64,000 nt of DNA. Source: Salvelinus alpinus (Eukaryota; Chordata; Actinopteri; Salmoniformes; Salmonidae). Of the stretch, positions 10,799 through 22,098 are shown one piece after another. Made by a program: the position numbers and the translations under genes. Positions within the stretch are counted from its first letter, which is position 1; every line of letters starts with the position of its first letter. Location of the stretch: positions 63,122,890 to 63,186,889 of the forward strand of contig NC_092093.1 of assembly GCF_045679555.1 (NCBI RefSeq), written 5' to 3'. The notes under the pieces are model-generated. The model was not told where the DNA came from and made no database searches. It saw nothing but the letters and a program-made list of their open reading frames with translations.

Positions 10799-11926
10799 AT
10801 ACACCACATGACCAAAAGTATGTGGACACCTGCTTGTCGAACATCTCATTCCAAAATCTTGGGCATTAATATGGAGTTGGTCAACATTTTGCTTCTATAA
10901 CAGCCTCCACTCTTCTGGGAAGGCTTTCCGCTAGATGTTTGAACATTGCTGTGGGGACTTGCTTCCATTCGGCCACAAGAGCATTAGTGAGGTTGGGCAC
11001 TGATGTTGGGCGATTAGGCCTGGCTCACAGTCGGCGATCCAATTCATCCCAAAGGTGTTCGATGGAGTTGAGGTTAGGGCTCTGTGCAGGTAAGTGAAGT
11101 TCTTCCACACCAATCTCGACAAATAATTTCTGTGCTGACCTTGCTTTTTGGACAGGGGCAAGAAAGGGCCTTCCCCAAACTGTTGCCACAAAGTTGGAAG
11201 CACAGAGTCGTCTAGAATGTCATTGTATACCGTAGCATTAAGATTTCCCTTCACTGGAACTAAGGGGCCTAGCCCGAACCATGAAAAACAGCTCCAGACC
11301 ATTATTCCTTCTCATCAGACTTTACAGTTGGCACTATGCATTGGGGCAGGTAGCATTCTCCTGGCATCTATCTGCCAAACACAGATTAGTCTGACGGACT
11401 GCCAGATGGTGAATTGTGATTCATCACTCCAGAGAATGCGTTTCCACTGCTCCAGGGTCCAATGGCAGCGAGCTTTACACCACTCCAGCCAACACTTGGC
11501 ATTGCCCATGGTGATCTTAGGTTTGTGTGCGGTTGCTCGGCCATGGAAACCCATTTCATGAAGCTCCTGACAAACAGTTATGGTGCTGAAGTTGCTTCCA
11601 GAGGCAGTTTGGAACTCGCTAGTGAGTGTTGCAACCAAGGACAGACAATTTTTACCACTTCACAATAACAGCACTTACAGTTGACCGGGGCAGCTCTAGC
11701 ATGACAGAAATTTGACGAACTGACTTGTTGGAAAGGTGGCATCCTATGACGGTGCCACAATGAAAGTCACTGAGCTCTTCAGCAAGGCCATTCTACTTCC
11801 AATGTTTGTCTATGGAGATTTCATGGTTGTGTGCTCGATTTTATACACCTGTCAGCAACCGGTGTGGCTGAAATAGCCGAATCCACTCATTTGAAAGGGG
11901 TGTCCACATACTTTTGTATATATCGA
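10799..11926 (-). mobile_element. Tc1-like element (type D)
   Basis: The ends are inverted: ACATGACCAAAAGTATGTGG from 10806 and GGTGTCCACATACTTTTG ending near 11917. A transposase relic fills the minus strand. At the right end, 11925-11939 (CGAGCACACAGCCAT) is an inverted copy of 11823-11837 inside the element, a small local rearrangement. The element sits within a roughly 50-bp inverted repeat (separate entry). Confidence 0.86.
10931..11780 (-). pseudogene. Tc1 type D transposase relic
   Basis: A DDE transposase gene with at least three breaks. The N-terminal part (11760-11578) has shifted frames around the helix-turn-helix. The frame 11638-11315 carries the first catalytic Asp in WSDESQFTIW. 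The frame 11302-10931 starts [19 protein letters not shown] but loses alignment after FGEGPF. A small deletion near 11140-11150 removes the segment that normally holds the second catalytic Asp, and the region that should hold the catalytic Glu is then out of frame. Inactive. Confidence 0.82.
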
Positions 11927-11937
11927 GCACACAGCCA

Positions 11938-11988
11938 TATTGTAACTCAGTCGGGGTCTTAACTTACTATTAAGAGTAAGAATATATA
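11938..11988 (-). repeat. Right arm of the same inverted repeat
   Basis: Reads ATTGTAACTCAGTCGGGGTC and onward, the inverted counterpart of 10748-10797. It may be the arms of an older foldback element into which the Tc1 inserted, or a product of Tc1 end rearrangement. Confidence 0.7.
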
Positions 11989-12026
11989 TAGGCTATCTTT
12001 ATGTTGCTGAGGTCATTCATAGAGGC

Positions 12027-12186
12027 CCATTATTTTCTACAGCAGTAGAATAACCTAAAAGTTCTCAGGAAATGTGCCATTATTTTCTACAGCAGTAGAA
12101 TAACCTAAAAGTACTCAGGAAGTGTGCCATTATTTTCTATATCAGTATAATAACCTAAAGGTACTCAGGAAATGTGGCATTATTTG
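12027..12186. repeat. 50-bp tandem repeat, three copies
   Basis: Units start at 12027, 12077 and 12127 with CCATTATTTTCTA and end in CTCAGGAA(A/G)TGTG. A fourth unit is cut after about ten bases. Copies 1 and 2 differ at about two positions; copy 3 differs more. Confidence 0.9.
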
Positions 12187-12223
12187 CAACACCCATACAT
12201 TATACACCAGAGTGACTACAGAC

Positions 12224-12412
12224 CAGGGCTGGGATCAATTCAGGAAGTGATTTTAATTATAAATTCAAAAATGGAATAACTTTTGAAATAAATGGCTTCT
12301 ACTCCTTAGTTTATTGATAAATCATTAAAAATATTTTTTTTATTTTTTATTTTAAATGGTTATTTAAGCTACCTTCCTGAATTGCCTTCAATTCGAATTG
12401 ACCCTAGCCCTG
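12224..12412. mobile_element. MITE with CAGGG...CCCTG ends, copy 1
   Basis: The 189-bp element starts CAGGGCTGGGATCAATTCAG and ends in the inverted ATTGACCCTAGCCCTG. The inner arms CAGGAAG and CTTCCTG also pair. It is non-coding. The CAG...CTG ends suggest hAT, but no clean 8-bp duplication is visible. The related copy is 50471-50615. Confidence 0.7.
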
Positions 12413-13560
12413 CGAGAGATATCCCAGTATATGCTTTTATATGACTATCTCTCTACCACACTATGCACAATCTATTTTTCTTTCTTTGTTCCCTGCCTCC
12501 ATCCCTACCTTTCTCTTGTCTTTCTCAGCCTCATTATAATGACGTGTGCAGTGTCTGAAAACGTATCAGCCAAGATCCTGTTATTTCGTACTGCTGACCA
12601 AAGGAGTGGGAGGAATCCTAACTTAATTCAGGAAAACGGGCAAACCACTGGTACCCAAGGGTAGTGAAATGGGTATTGCATCACCTAGGAGGGCCTTCTC
12701 TTCTTCCTATGGTGCTTTGTGATTGTCAGATAAAGATACAGCTAACTTAACTTCTGTTTTAAAATGTGGATACTGTATACCTATAGACCTATCAAATACA
12801 AATTCCCACAGAAAATTCTGATGAATTGTAGTGTATATTGTTTGCTAGTGATTACCCTGAAACCTTGTCAACTTGATAAAAGGATTCGACATGAACCATG
12901 TATGTTTACCCTCACTCACTCTGTGGCGTGTAGCCTACAGTGGTATACAATGCATTCAAGCCTGCCCATGTATGCAATGGCCACCAGGTGGCAGAGCAAC
13001 CCTATGGGAATTATTGTAAATCTACAAACAGGGAAGAAACGATTCAACATAGACCTAGATTTGATTGAATTTGAATAAATGCTTTTGACCAATGCATATC
13101 AATATCTATTCGAAATTGTGGAGATGCACTATATATTTGAATCTGGATTATCTGTCCAGATTCTGAGTCAAATTATCCTAGAATGGACGGTTGAACATGC
13201 TGGCCTACGGATGAGTGTATGTAGGTTAGTACTATCCCGTGTTTGGCTGGCTACAAATGAGCTGGTCGTTACATTAGGCTATGTTATAGAAAGAAAAATG
13301 CACTGCTTGCAAATGTCAAGTAATCTTGTTCGACTAGGCTTATATCATTAAGCTTACACGTAAACCTCAGAATTAGACACGATGCAATGTAGAACTGTGG
13401 CTATACATGTTCCTACGTTCATGCTTGTGGCGTGTGTGTTTCTGTGCCTGTTTGTGAGTGCTGATGCATGCATACAGTGCCTTTGTGTAAATAAATCCGG
13501 TTGTGCCCTACTTTCGTGTATTCAATAGAATGAATTGCATTTGTTTGAGCTTACTGTATA
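12413..13560. other. Unassigned, mostly unique sequence
   Basis: The short open frames here (for example 12764-13078 and 13079-13351, plus strand) have no recognisable domain, signal or splice context. I treat them as chance. Confidence 0.4.
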
Positions 13561-13644
13561 TTTCGTGTATAATATTCTTCTGGAGCGTTTGCGTAGCGCA
13601 GGCCTACTAAAACAAAGGGCTGCTCGTCTCGGCGGCTAGCTGGT

Positions 13645-13672
13645 TTCAGCACCAGTAGAGGTGGATAGCGCC
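13645..13672 (+). promoter_or_regulatory. REST/RE1 (NRSE) site with expanded spacing
   Basis: The left half-site TTCAGCACC (13645-13653) is exact. The right half-site GGATAGCGCC (13663-13672) differs at one position from GGACAGCGCC. The halves are separated by 9 bp instead of the canonical 2 bp, which moves the half-site centres from 11 to 18 bp apart. Expanded sites with 16-19 bp centre spacing are known REST targets. It lies about 330 bp beyond the 3' end of the mir-124 hairpin; REST repression of mir-124 genes in non-neuronal cells is established for mammals. Confidence 0.72.
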
Positions 13673-13868
13673 TTCAGAGCAGGCCGTGAATAAGCAAGGC
13701 CTCTGCCAAAGGTCAACATTCATAGACACTCGACCACAGCGCACGTTCACAACATCATTCCACCTATTTTAAGCTGCATATGTTTCAGATGGATGTGTTT
13801 AAGCATATCATGTTGCATATCGACCGTCATAAAAGTAAGACATGAGCTGGTAATATTGGGTACAATTT

Positions 13869-13874
13869 CTTTAT
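13869..13874 (-). terminator. Possible poly(A) signal for the pri-miR-124 transcript
   Basis: AATAAA on the minus strand, about 130 nt downstream of the hairpin. It is a single hexamer without an obvious GU-rich element, so this is only a candidate. Confidence 0.3.
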
Positions 13875-14002
13875 TCTGAAAAAAGAAAACAATACAAAAT
13901 AGAGGGCAATTTACAGACAACAATTGCAGACACACAAAGCGTTTCCGTTATCCCTTTAGCGTGTTGTTTTAATGAAAGCTGTGTGCTCTTGCGCCGACGA
14001 TA

Positions 14003-14085
14003 GCAGGCTCCGCTCTTGGCATTCACCGCGTGCCTTAATTGTAAGACATTAAATCAAGGTCCGCTGTGAACACGGAAAGCCAGAA
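14003..14085 (-). ncRNA. mir124: mir-124 microRNA precursor
   Basis: On the minus strand, 14037-14018 reads TAAGGCACGCGGTGAATGCC, the mature miR-124-3p sequence. The 5' arm, 14074-14053, starts CGTGTTCACAGCGGACCTTG, which is miR-124-5p. A 15-nt loop (14052-14038) joins the arms, and the stem continues outward with GGCTTTC pairing to GGAGCC. miR-124 is the dominant microRNA of vertebrate neurons. Loaded in Argonaute, it represses non-neuronal transcripts such as PTBP1 and components of the REST pathway (established knowledge). I cannot tell which mir-124 paralogue this is, because no flanking protein gene is in the window. A CA microsatellite (14110-14239) lies about 25 bp from the 5' base of the stem. 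Confidence 0.97.
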
Positions 14086-14105
14086 CCAGAACCTCAGATC
14101 CCTCT

Positions 14106-14239
<134 letters not shown>

Positions 14240-14692
14240 CCACTTCGACTCATACTATTCCTTGTTCAATGTACCCACCCGTTCCTTCAGACCTTCAGTG
14301 CGAATAGTTATGTGGATATACATCTTGTCAATGTCGATGTCATTGTTCTTTGAAGTTGGACTCCCAAAACAGCCAATCATTCTGTAATGGTAGACAAAGT
14401 TGCTGATAAATGTATATACATTACCCCACCGTGAAAACTGAATGTAATTTGGCAACATTTGAAAAATGTTTGCAATAGGCCTGGCCTATTGAAGGCCCGC
14501 GGGCACTGAACTTGGTGCGTAATGGGTTAAAGTCGTCACTAGCGCTGCTTTTTGGTGGCGAGTTTCAAAATGATGGTTAGTCCGAATTCATCTCGGGAGG
14601 CAAAAAAAGAGGACCGGGCCGTTTGATCGTCTCGTCAAAAAAGCTTCGGACAGGTGTAGACTTCAACCTCGTCGTATTCCTCCATCAAATAT

Positions 14693-14783
14693 CTACCAAA
14701 AAAAGAAGAAAACACAAAATGCGTCACAAACCTTCTTAGAAAGTCAATACTGCAATCATCTTATTTTTTTTAAATAATCTTAC
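14693..14783 (-). other. Candidate 91-bp intron in the mir-124 host transcript
   Basis: Minus strand: GTAAGATT at 14783-14776 is a strong donor, and TTCTTTTTTTGGTAG ending at 14693 is a strong acceptor. The exon that follows is open for 10 to 18 codons depending on frame but ends in a stop, consistent with a non-coding RNA. Confidence 0.4.
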
Positions 14784-14983
14784 AGAGATCCATACATGTC
14801 GCTGTCTGCGTAGAAAAAAATGGATGGCCCTTTACAAGAGAACGCATAGCACCGCACACGTCTAGTCGCAGGTCAAGTTAAAAAAAGAGGGATGCCGCAA
14901 AGCGCGTGGTACAATTGAAAAGCTTGCTTCCCTCCCGCATACCGTATTCCATCAACGCACCGTGGAACCACCGAAGGCAAGGG

Positions 14984-14989
14984 TATATA
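14984..14989 (-). promoter_or_regulatory. TATA-like box upstream of mir-124
   Basis: Minus-strand CTATATACCC in a GC-richer context. It lies about 0.9 kb upstream of the hairpin and about 200 bp downstream of the CRE. Confidence 0.4.
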
Positions 14990-15185
14990 GGCTCCTCTCC
15001 TCACAAATCCATCTGGGACCGAGGACGAGCTGAGCTGTACATGTCCCGTTTCCAACACCGCTAAATGTGACTGATCGCCCTCAGCCCGGTCTTTTCCACT
15101 CGCTGGATAACTTTAGGATTAATGGCGCTCTAGCCAAACAAATAAGGCATCTGCCTTCAGCGCAAGAGGATTGCATGGGGGGCGG

Positions 15186-15193
15186 TGACGTCA
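15186..15193. promoter_or_regulatory. Full cAMP response element
   Basis: The perfect palindrome TGACGTCA, the consensus CREB/ATF site. It lies in a CpG-containing stretch about 1.1 kb upstream of mir-124 and 200 bp upstream of the TATA-like box. CREB control would suit an activity-dependent neuronal transcript; this is inference from position. Confidence 0.55.
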
Positions 15194-15243
15194 CTGGGCA
15201 AACAGATGTTCCCTCTCTCTCTCTCTCTCTCTCTCTATAGCCA

Positions 15244-17040
15244 ACGTCCCCGATCAGCTTCCTGTGCCCTTGAAACTAAGGAAAAAGCACTTCAATCCCA
15301 GTTTAAACCTATAATCTCCCTGTTTCTTAGCTGTTGCAATTAGGCTACCCAACGCACCCAGTTAAGATGTAATGGTGATGGACATAATGGAAATAGAGGA
15401 TTTTAAATATTGTTTTGGCATTTCAGTGCACTGTGATCTGGATGAGTAGTTTGATAATATATAGCCTAAATTAAAGGTTTGACACTTATACAATGTTGTT
15501 ATACTATTCTAAAAATGAACACGCACACACGTACACACACGCACACATTCCGATTCCGAGTTAAGCAGAGAGCGAGAGGTATTTTGTTTTTTTAACATTT
15601 TGCCGAATTGTTTCATATCTGTCAGCCATTGACAACAATTTGGTTAAACAATTTGTTTAAGTCCAATGCTGGAGCCTATCTGCTGTTGGTGGTTTTGAAG
15701 CAGGTGCATGCACCTTGCAAACTATTTTACATTTTCTCTTGAAAGCAAGATAATGTGTGCATTAATTAAATGAATTGTGCACAGCAGGCTAGCCATGTGC
15801 ATAGCATATCAAAGGCATAGTGTTTATAGCGCATTATAAACGCGTTTGAAACTGCATTCCAATAAGCTATTGGATGTAATCTCTGGTTGTGTTGAATTCA
15901 GTCTTTATGTCCATTAATTTACCTCATGAACCAGTGCAAAGTATCCTGACATTTCAATGATCAATGATTGAGTCATTGCTACAATACTGCTATTACCTCC
16001 GCCACTAATATTACGAGTAGCCTATCTACTACAGCAAGTAGGCTACTGCTACAACAGTGCTTTGCTTCTAAGCGATCCACTAGACTTTGGGGGCTATTTC
16101 TGCCTTTAGACAGATTATATTCATTCATAAACATACACTAGGATGCAGTGTGGATCCTGAAGGTTACCGAATATGATTATTGAACTGCATCACCCATTCA
16201 ATGGAGAAACAAAGGGAAACGCCATTTTAGATGGGGGGAAAATCCCCTCTATCATATGAAATATCTAAATGAAGCCGTCCTTTATGAACCGATATTTGGA
16301 GTGTATGACAAAACCGTATGACAGTCTTCGCATCCGTTAACCATTGAGAACGCAACCCAGTTGACCCAATGTGCGCGGACCTATTGTCTTCAAGCGCTGC
16401 GCGACGAACAAATAAACAAGTGCATAATGACCATGCATCCATGCCGTCGTTGTTATCGATTATATAACTCTATTCATATGTGTCCAGTTGCACTGTAATG
16501 TTTTCTGGCTCTTTGTCTGGCTCTTTGTCAGCCTTATTCATATCCATGAATACTTTAGGTATTTTTTTCTGAACGCCCGCAATAACAATGGCAAGTGCAA
16601 CGAGGGAAGGAATGTCCGTTATCTTTGAGCACATATGCCTAGAGCGAACCATGCCGACACCACGACCCCATACAGGCCTAGTGCATGGTCCGTTTTTATG
16701 TTACACAGTGACCAGACTTAAAAAGCACATTTATTTTCATATAATTTATGATATAAGACACGGACCTAGTCGAAACATGGACCATACTCACCATCTCTCG
16801 CCATATGGTCCATCTTATAGTCTTTTCGTGTATCCATTCGTTTGTGTTGTCTTTCACGTCACTGTATGGTGTAGTTATTTTTGGTCTTAGCAAAGCAACT
16901 TGTATTCCCGGTTATTTCGGTGTAGCGATGGACAATCGGACGACTCCGGCAGGCGAGTAGTGGATACCAGTATGAGCAATGCTCTAGCTTCTGCAAAGCA
17001 TGGCTGCGTTTTTTCCTTTTTTTCAAGAGGGCAGGTCGTT
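15244..17040. other. Unique sequence upstream of mir-124
   Basis: No transposon and no gene-like frame. It contains a perfect 14-bp palindrome AGGTGCATGCACCT (15702-15715) with two opposed ZEB/Snail-type E-boxes, and AT-rich homeobox-like motifs. A TC tract lies at 15212-15236, just before this block. It is a candidate regulatory region, but nothing specific can be named. Confidence 0.4.
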
Positions 17041-17077
17041 CTGTGCATTACAATGAGTTAAATCTCTCTTTCCGTCT

Positions 17078-17100
17078 CCCTCTCCCCCTCTCTCTCGTTC

Positions 17101-17178
<78 letters not shown>

Positions 17179-17204
17179 TCCCCTCTCTCTCGTTCTCGTT
17201 CTCG

Positions 17205-17269
<65 letters not shown>

Positions 17270-17336
17270 TCTCTCTCTCTCTCTCTCTCCCTCGCTCTCC
17301 CTCTCTCTCCCTCTCACTCTCTCTCTCTCTCGCACA
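17078..17336. repeat. (TC)n / (GA)n complex microsatellite
   Basis: About 260 bp of CT units with TCGTTCTCG and CCCTC interruptions, ending in a short CA tract to 17347. Long open frames through it are artefacts of the repeat. Confidence 0.97.
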
Positions 17337-17345
17337 CACACACAC

Positions 17346-18660
17346 ACTGTTTTTAATATCAAATGTCAATATAACATGTAAATAATTTGGTTAAGTTTGT
17401 CATCTGCCCATGTTGTTCGTCGTGTTTGTATCTTTCATGGTGTTAAATATAGCCTAGCAGTGCACTAAATCATAATGGACTAGATATATGGAATCAACTA
17501 TAATCTGAACCTAGATTAGGAGTGTGTGTAATAACGGTACAGCATTGAATCGTCGTCTCCATGTGCTGGGCGCAATTTGTCATGTTTAATACCGTTTGTC
17601 CTGAGAGCTCCATTAGTACGTTATAGTTATGCCTCTGGACCGCAGCTCAATCTCACTGCATTTGATCCTGTGAGATGGTGAGCCCTCAGACCGCACGTGA
17701 TTCATGGGCCATATATAAATGTAATTTTATTACAGGACCTTAAAATAAGTACAAATTCATATTTACAACTTCTAACGATTGTAGATGTTTAAGCATACCC
17801 CTCGACCCAGAGTATCGTAACCTGTGCATGAAGGTCTTCTAGGTAGCCTATTGTAAATAAAGGTAGGTAGCCTATTTTAAATAAAGGTAGGTAGCCTATT
17901 GTAAATAAAGAAGGCCCTTATTCACGCAAGTGCATTTATTTACATGCATACCATTCTTCATATATTTCTAAAACACTATAATGTTGCATAGGCTTGCATT
18001 TCCTCTGGATAAGCCATGCTTAGCACCATGTTACAAGCGCAGATGTCATGGATATTTTGGCGCATGTAACTCTCCAGTGTAGAGTTAGGCAAACTGCTGC
18101 AGCTTTCCTAATTAGGTCAGATGAGATAAGGTGGATTCAGCACTTACAGTACCATCAAATATGGCAAAAGGCTATTTCTGCTTCATAGCACACCAGGTTT
18201 TTGAAAATGTCAAACATTGTAGACCCAAGGCCGGTAAAATGTGAGGGAACATAGGCGACTATAATTCTCCAAACGCGTCATCAGTCAATGTCTGAGTTGA
18301 TATGAAAAACGCAGAGACATTAATACCAGTCACATTATGGATAGTAGCTAGCCTACTTCTAGGTCTATAGGCTTGCGATTTTGGTTAAACAAATTTGAAA
18401 TGGGTGTGAAAAATCCACTAGGCCTATACAGTGCGAGCTATTCAATATCGAATGAATAATTAATTGAAGTAAGTGCCACCCATGTGTTCTGTGCTACTGG
18501 TTTGTATTCCCCGCAGTTCCTGTGGAGGTCGACGCAGGGGCAAAATATCCAATCGAAAGACAACACAGTATGGATCCCCACACTGGGCCCCATGGAAAGA
18601 TGATGTCACTCTAGCCTGTCTAAACTCACTAAAGCCCTATAGGCTCAATGAAATGACCCG
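17346..18660. other. Unique sequence with a 24-bp triplet repeat
   Basis: No recognisable gene. It includes the tandem repeat at 17841-17912 (separate entry). The rest is AT-rich unique sequence. Confidence 0.4.
17841..17912. repeat. 24-bp tandem repeat, three copies
   Basis: Units AGGTAGCCTATTGTAAATAA plus AGGT start at 17841, 17865 and 17889, with one G-to-T difference in the middle copy. Confidence 0.92.
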
Positions 18661-18667
18661 CGTACAC

Positions 18668-18682
18668 AGTGAATCACACACA

Positions 18683-18779
<97 letters not shown>
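18668..18779. repeat. (ACGC)n(AC)n compound microsatellite
   Basis: About seven ACGC units followed by about 33 AC units. Confidence 0.97.
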
Positions 18780-18780
<1 letters not shown>

Positions 18781-18781
<1 letters not shown>

Positions 18782-21700
18782 AAAAGCAAAGTGTTACATA
18801 CATATATATTTCAGTTGACTTGATTTGAACATATGATATGTCACTAAAGCATGTGTGTCCTCCACTTGCTCTGAATACAGAAGCTGCTGCATGTTCAAAA
18901 TGCACCAGCCTTTAAGAACAAAACACCCCCTCTATTTCTCTGCTTCTTCTCCCTCTGCTTTCCCTCTGTTCTCTTGACGCCGTGGAGGCTGCAGGCCTTC
19001 TCCTCTCCATCCACAGGATCTTTACCTCCCAGCCTGCCCTCTATAGAATTGTACTATAGGCTACTACTACATTATATTACAACGGGCCTTTAAACACACG
19101 ATTGATGTGAGAATTCAATTCTCGTTTGATGATGCCACATTGGCGGATAATGCATGCGGCTGCAAATATTAATACCGTATCTGGAAGGCATGGAATATAA
19201 TTAATTTGTTTCTACAGTTTTAGTATGGATTAATCAATATGTGAAAACGCATTACTGTAGCAGCAGTGGTATAGTGCAAAACAGGTTATTTAAAGCTAAA
19301 TGGACAAAGCCATTCAGGCCAAGCTACATCAGGCTACATATCTGGATAGCTGCCACTTCAGAGCGACATTTTAAAGCCGCCTATTTTATCTGTGAGGGCG
19401 TAGAAAAAAACTCTTGTTCCTCCTGAAACAATGGAAGCTGCGGGCGACATGCAGCAGTGCGAGCATTGAATGGCGAGGCTACGGGATGTGCGCGGGTCAG
19501 TGCCCGGGGTCCCCCTCCCAAAGCCCCTTTCCCAGCGCGTCACAATGAGCCAGCGCGAAGTCTGGGCTCTGCGGGGTCACAGGCCATCCCTTATTGTCCT
19601 GCACTTCAAAACAGACAAACATTTATTAACCAATGGCCGAACGGAGGGTCAACACAATGGAAAGGGTAAAAACAGAGAAAACAATACCTAGAGGGGAGGG
19701 GGGGACTACTCCTTAAAATGACTACTCCCTGCAGATGCAAATTCCACCATCAGTTAGGCCAGAGGTGGGACTTGTAAAGTTTGAAACCTTGCCCAAGTCC
19801 AACAGTCGGTGTAGAGAAATTTCTGCAGACTGATCTGGCTATTAATCGGAGGATGGTGATACTGCTAAAGCACGGCCTCTCAAGTAAGACAGAATTTCGA
19901 CTTTTAGGTATTCTTTTTACTTTTTACATTTCGTTCAATTTGACATTGGATTGTGTTGTGCAGAATAGCCATGGTCAAGTCGGTGTGAGGTTGTAGTGCT
20001 CGGTTTAACTATTTGCTAAGGGTCATTGTTTGTGTAACCTAGACTAGATATCAAATGGGCCATAATGGAAAGTGGTGCTTTGCAATGTGGCATTACCCTG
20101 ACTCACACGTCATTCTTCTCAAATTTGACGGGATTGTTTACAAAATACTCGAAAATATTACGTGAAAAACATTGGTTTAGGTTGTGTATAACTAGTCATG
20201 TGCAGCTGAAATTGGTCGCGACATATTCTGAGTGACACAAAAAAGAGCTATAGTAGCCTATGCCAGTTCAGTAATTTACAATTATTCGTTAAACATAAAC
20301 ACAATACCATGAAAGGCTGAATTAAATCAAAGTCAAGTGGTTTGTCAGGCTATTGGTCATTAAATGTAGCCTGTCTCTAAATGAAGTAACCTCTATTTGT
20401 ACTTGAATAACATTTTATCGAGCATAGAATATTGATGAATTATTGATTATTTCAGGAAACTGTTACTATGGGTTATACCGGCACGCACAGTAGGCATATG
20501 TATCTTTCGAATTGTAAGTACTTTACCGATTGTGGTCTATTTGTGTAACAATAGGCTCCATATAACATTCGTTTGTAGTAGGCTAAAGCATGTTAATAGG
20601 CATGTAAATAGGTGAAAATCTAAACAAATCTAACTTTATTTAAAGTGGTGTTATCAGTCTGAGAATATTCATATTCAATTTAATAGCAATCTACCCGGCA
20701 TGTTCCAGCCGAAATGTGGGGACATTTTCTGTAAATTAGCAACATCCAGACACAACTCTCTCATGTAAACAAATTCGTTTGTTGTCTGATGTAGTATGAT
20801 ACATAGACTACGATAAAACAACGGACATGTCAAATAGTCGCGGTGTAAATGTGCTGTTATTAATGCTTATAGAATTCTTCTTATTACAGTCGATAAGCGT
20901 TGTGGTTTTCTGTATATCGAATTGAACAACGGGGTATATGTAGCCTTTATGACCCCTCCTCCTCCCTAGCCTATACAGACACAAAGACCCACAGGCTTCT
21001 ATCCCCTAACCATGTAGCATCAGAGCCTCACTGAAATACTTGACACATACAATAGGTTACCTCAAAGGTTGTAGAAGCAATGGCGTGGATCTAATCAATA
21101 CCAATTTGATTGGCTAATTCATATTATCAATAGCATTATCCATATTAGCATTGATTAACCCCTCAGTAAGAACATTTGACTGCATCAACCCATATCATAA
21201 TCTTTTGATTTCAGACATCAATCTTTCAATGAGAAACTCATTGTCAATATTAGCAATATGATTATTAATATTTGCATTGATCAACCACTCAATTATATAA
21301 TGGAATTTGGATTGCATTATTGTACAAATCATAATGTAAATATTTGAGACCCAGAGATGAGCTTGAGATTCCTGTTGTTTGATCGCTGAGAACGTTGATC
21401 AGTAGGAAGTGGGGGATGAGGTGTCTGATTATATATGAAGATATATACAAATAAATATACTTTCAAAATACAGCTCATGTTTTGCTTAAGGAATACATAT
21501 CCATTGTAATAACCTTATATTTTATATTTCAATATACTAATAAGATACAAACACATTCAAAGCTAAATTCATGGAATCAGCCCAGTGAAGCTCCATTATT
21601 CCATTTCGCTATTCAAATAGAGGTAACAATTATTGTTAATAATTATATTGTTGTCAATGATAACCAAGATGTATCCACCATGCTCTAGTTCAGTGAGATT

Positions 21701-21835
21701 TTGATTAACAGAAAGTATGAGATTGTATCTGGGAAATACTGTATGGAAGCATGATCAAATCGTCATGGTGGTCATGATACAGGTCAATGGCAGGATGAGG
21801 TAGTCTTTCAGTGAAGTCAGGTAGATTGCTGCAGT
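18781..21835. other. Unique, transposon-free sequence
   Basis: A CpG-richer patch lies at 19437-19560. The part 21100-21330 is AT-rich with many ATTA/TAAT and ATTGATTA motifs, as seen in developmental enhancers. I see no exon I can defend. Confidence 0.4.
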
Positions 21836-21945
21836 CATCACATCAAATTGTATTTGTCACATGCACCGAATAGAACAGAGGTTGACCTCACCATGAAACG
21901 CTTACTTACGAGCCCTTTCCCAACAATGCAGAGTGAGTAAAAATT
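21836..21945 (+). repeat. Fragment of a dispersed salmonid repeat
   Basis: ATTGTATTTGTCACATGCAC followed by ACGCTTACTTACGAGCCCTT-type sequence is a very common interspersed motif in salmonid DNA. I do not assign a class with confidence. Confidence 0.5.
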
Positions 21946-22098
21946 AGCAAATATATATATTTGTTAAATTAATCTTATTGCCTGTCATGTTCAGTTCTGT
22001 AGCCATGACAATGTGATCATTGGTATATACAATCCTTCTTGAGGTTGCTCTGCCATTTGTGTTTATGCATTTTGTTACTACCCATAGATGGTATTTCC

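Noticed and set aside
12764-13351. Two adjacent plus-strand frames of 104 and 90 codons
   Set aside because: No domain, atypical composition, and nothing linking them. Chance frames in AT-rich DNA.
17023-17381. Arg-Glu or Ser-Leu rich proteins over the GA/TC tract
   Set aside because: Translations of a dinucleotide repeat. The same holds for 29247-29903 and the CA tracts at 14035-14387 and 56255-56600.
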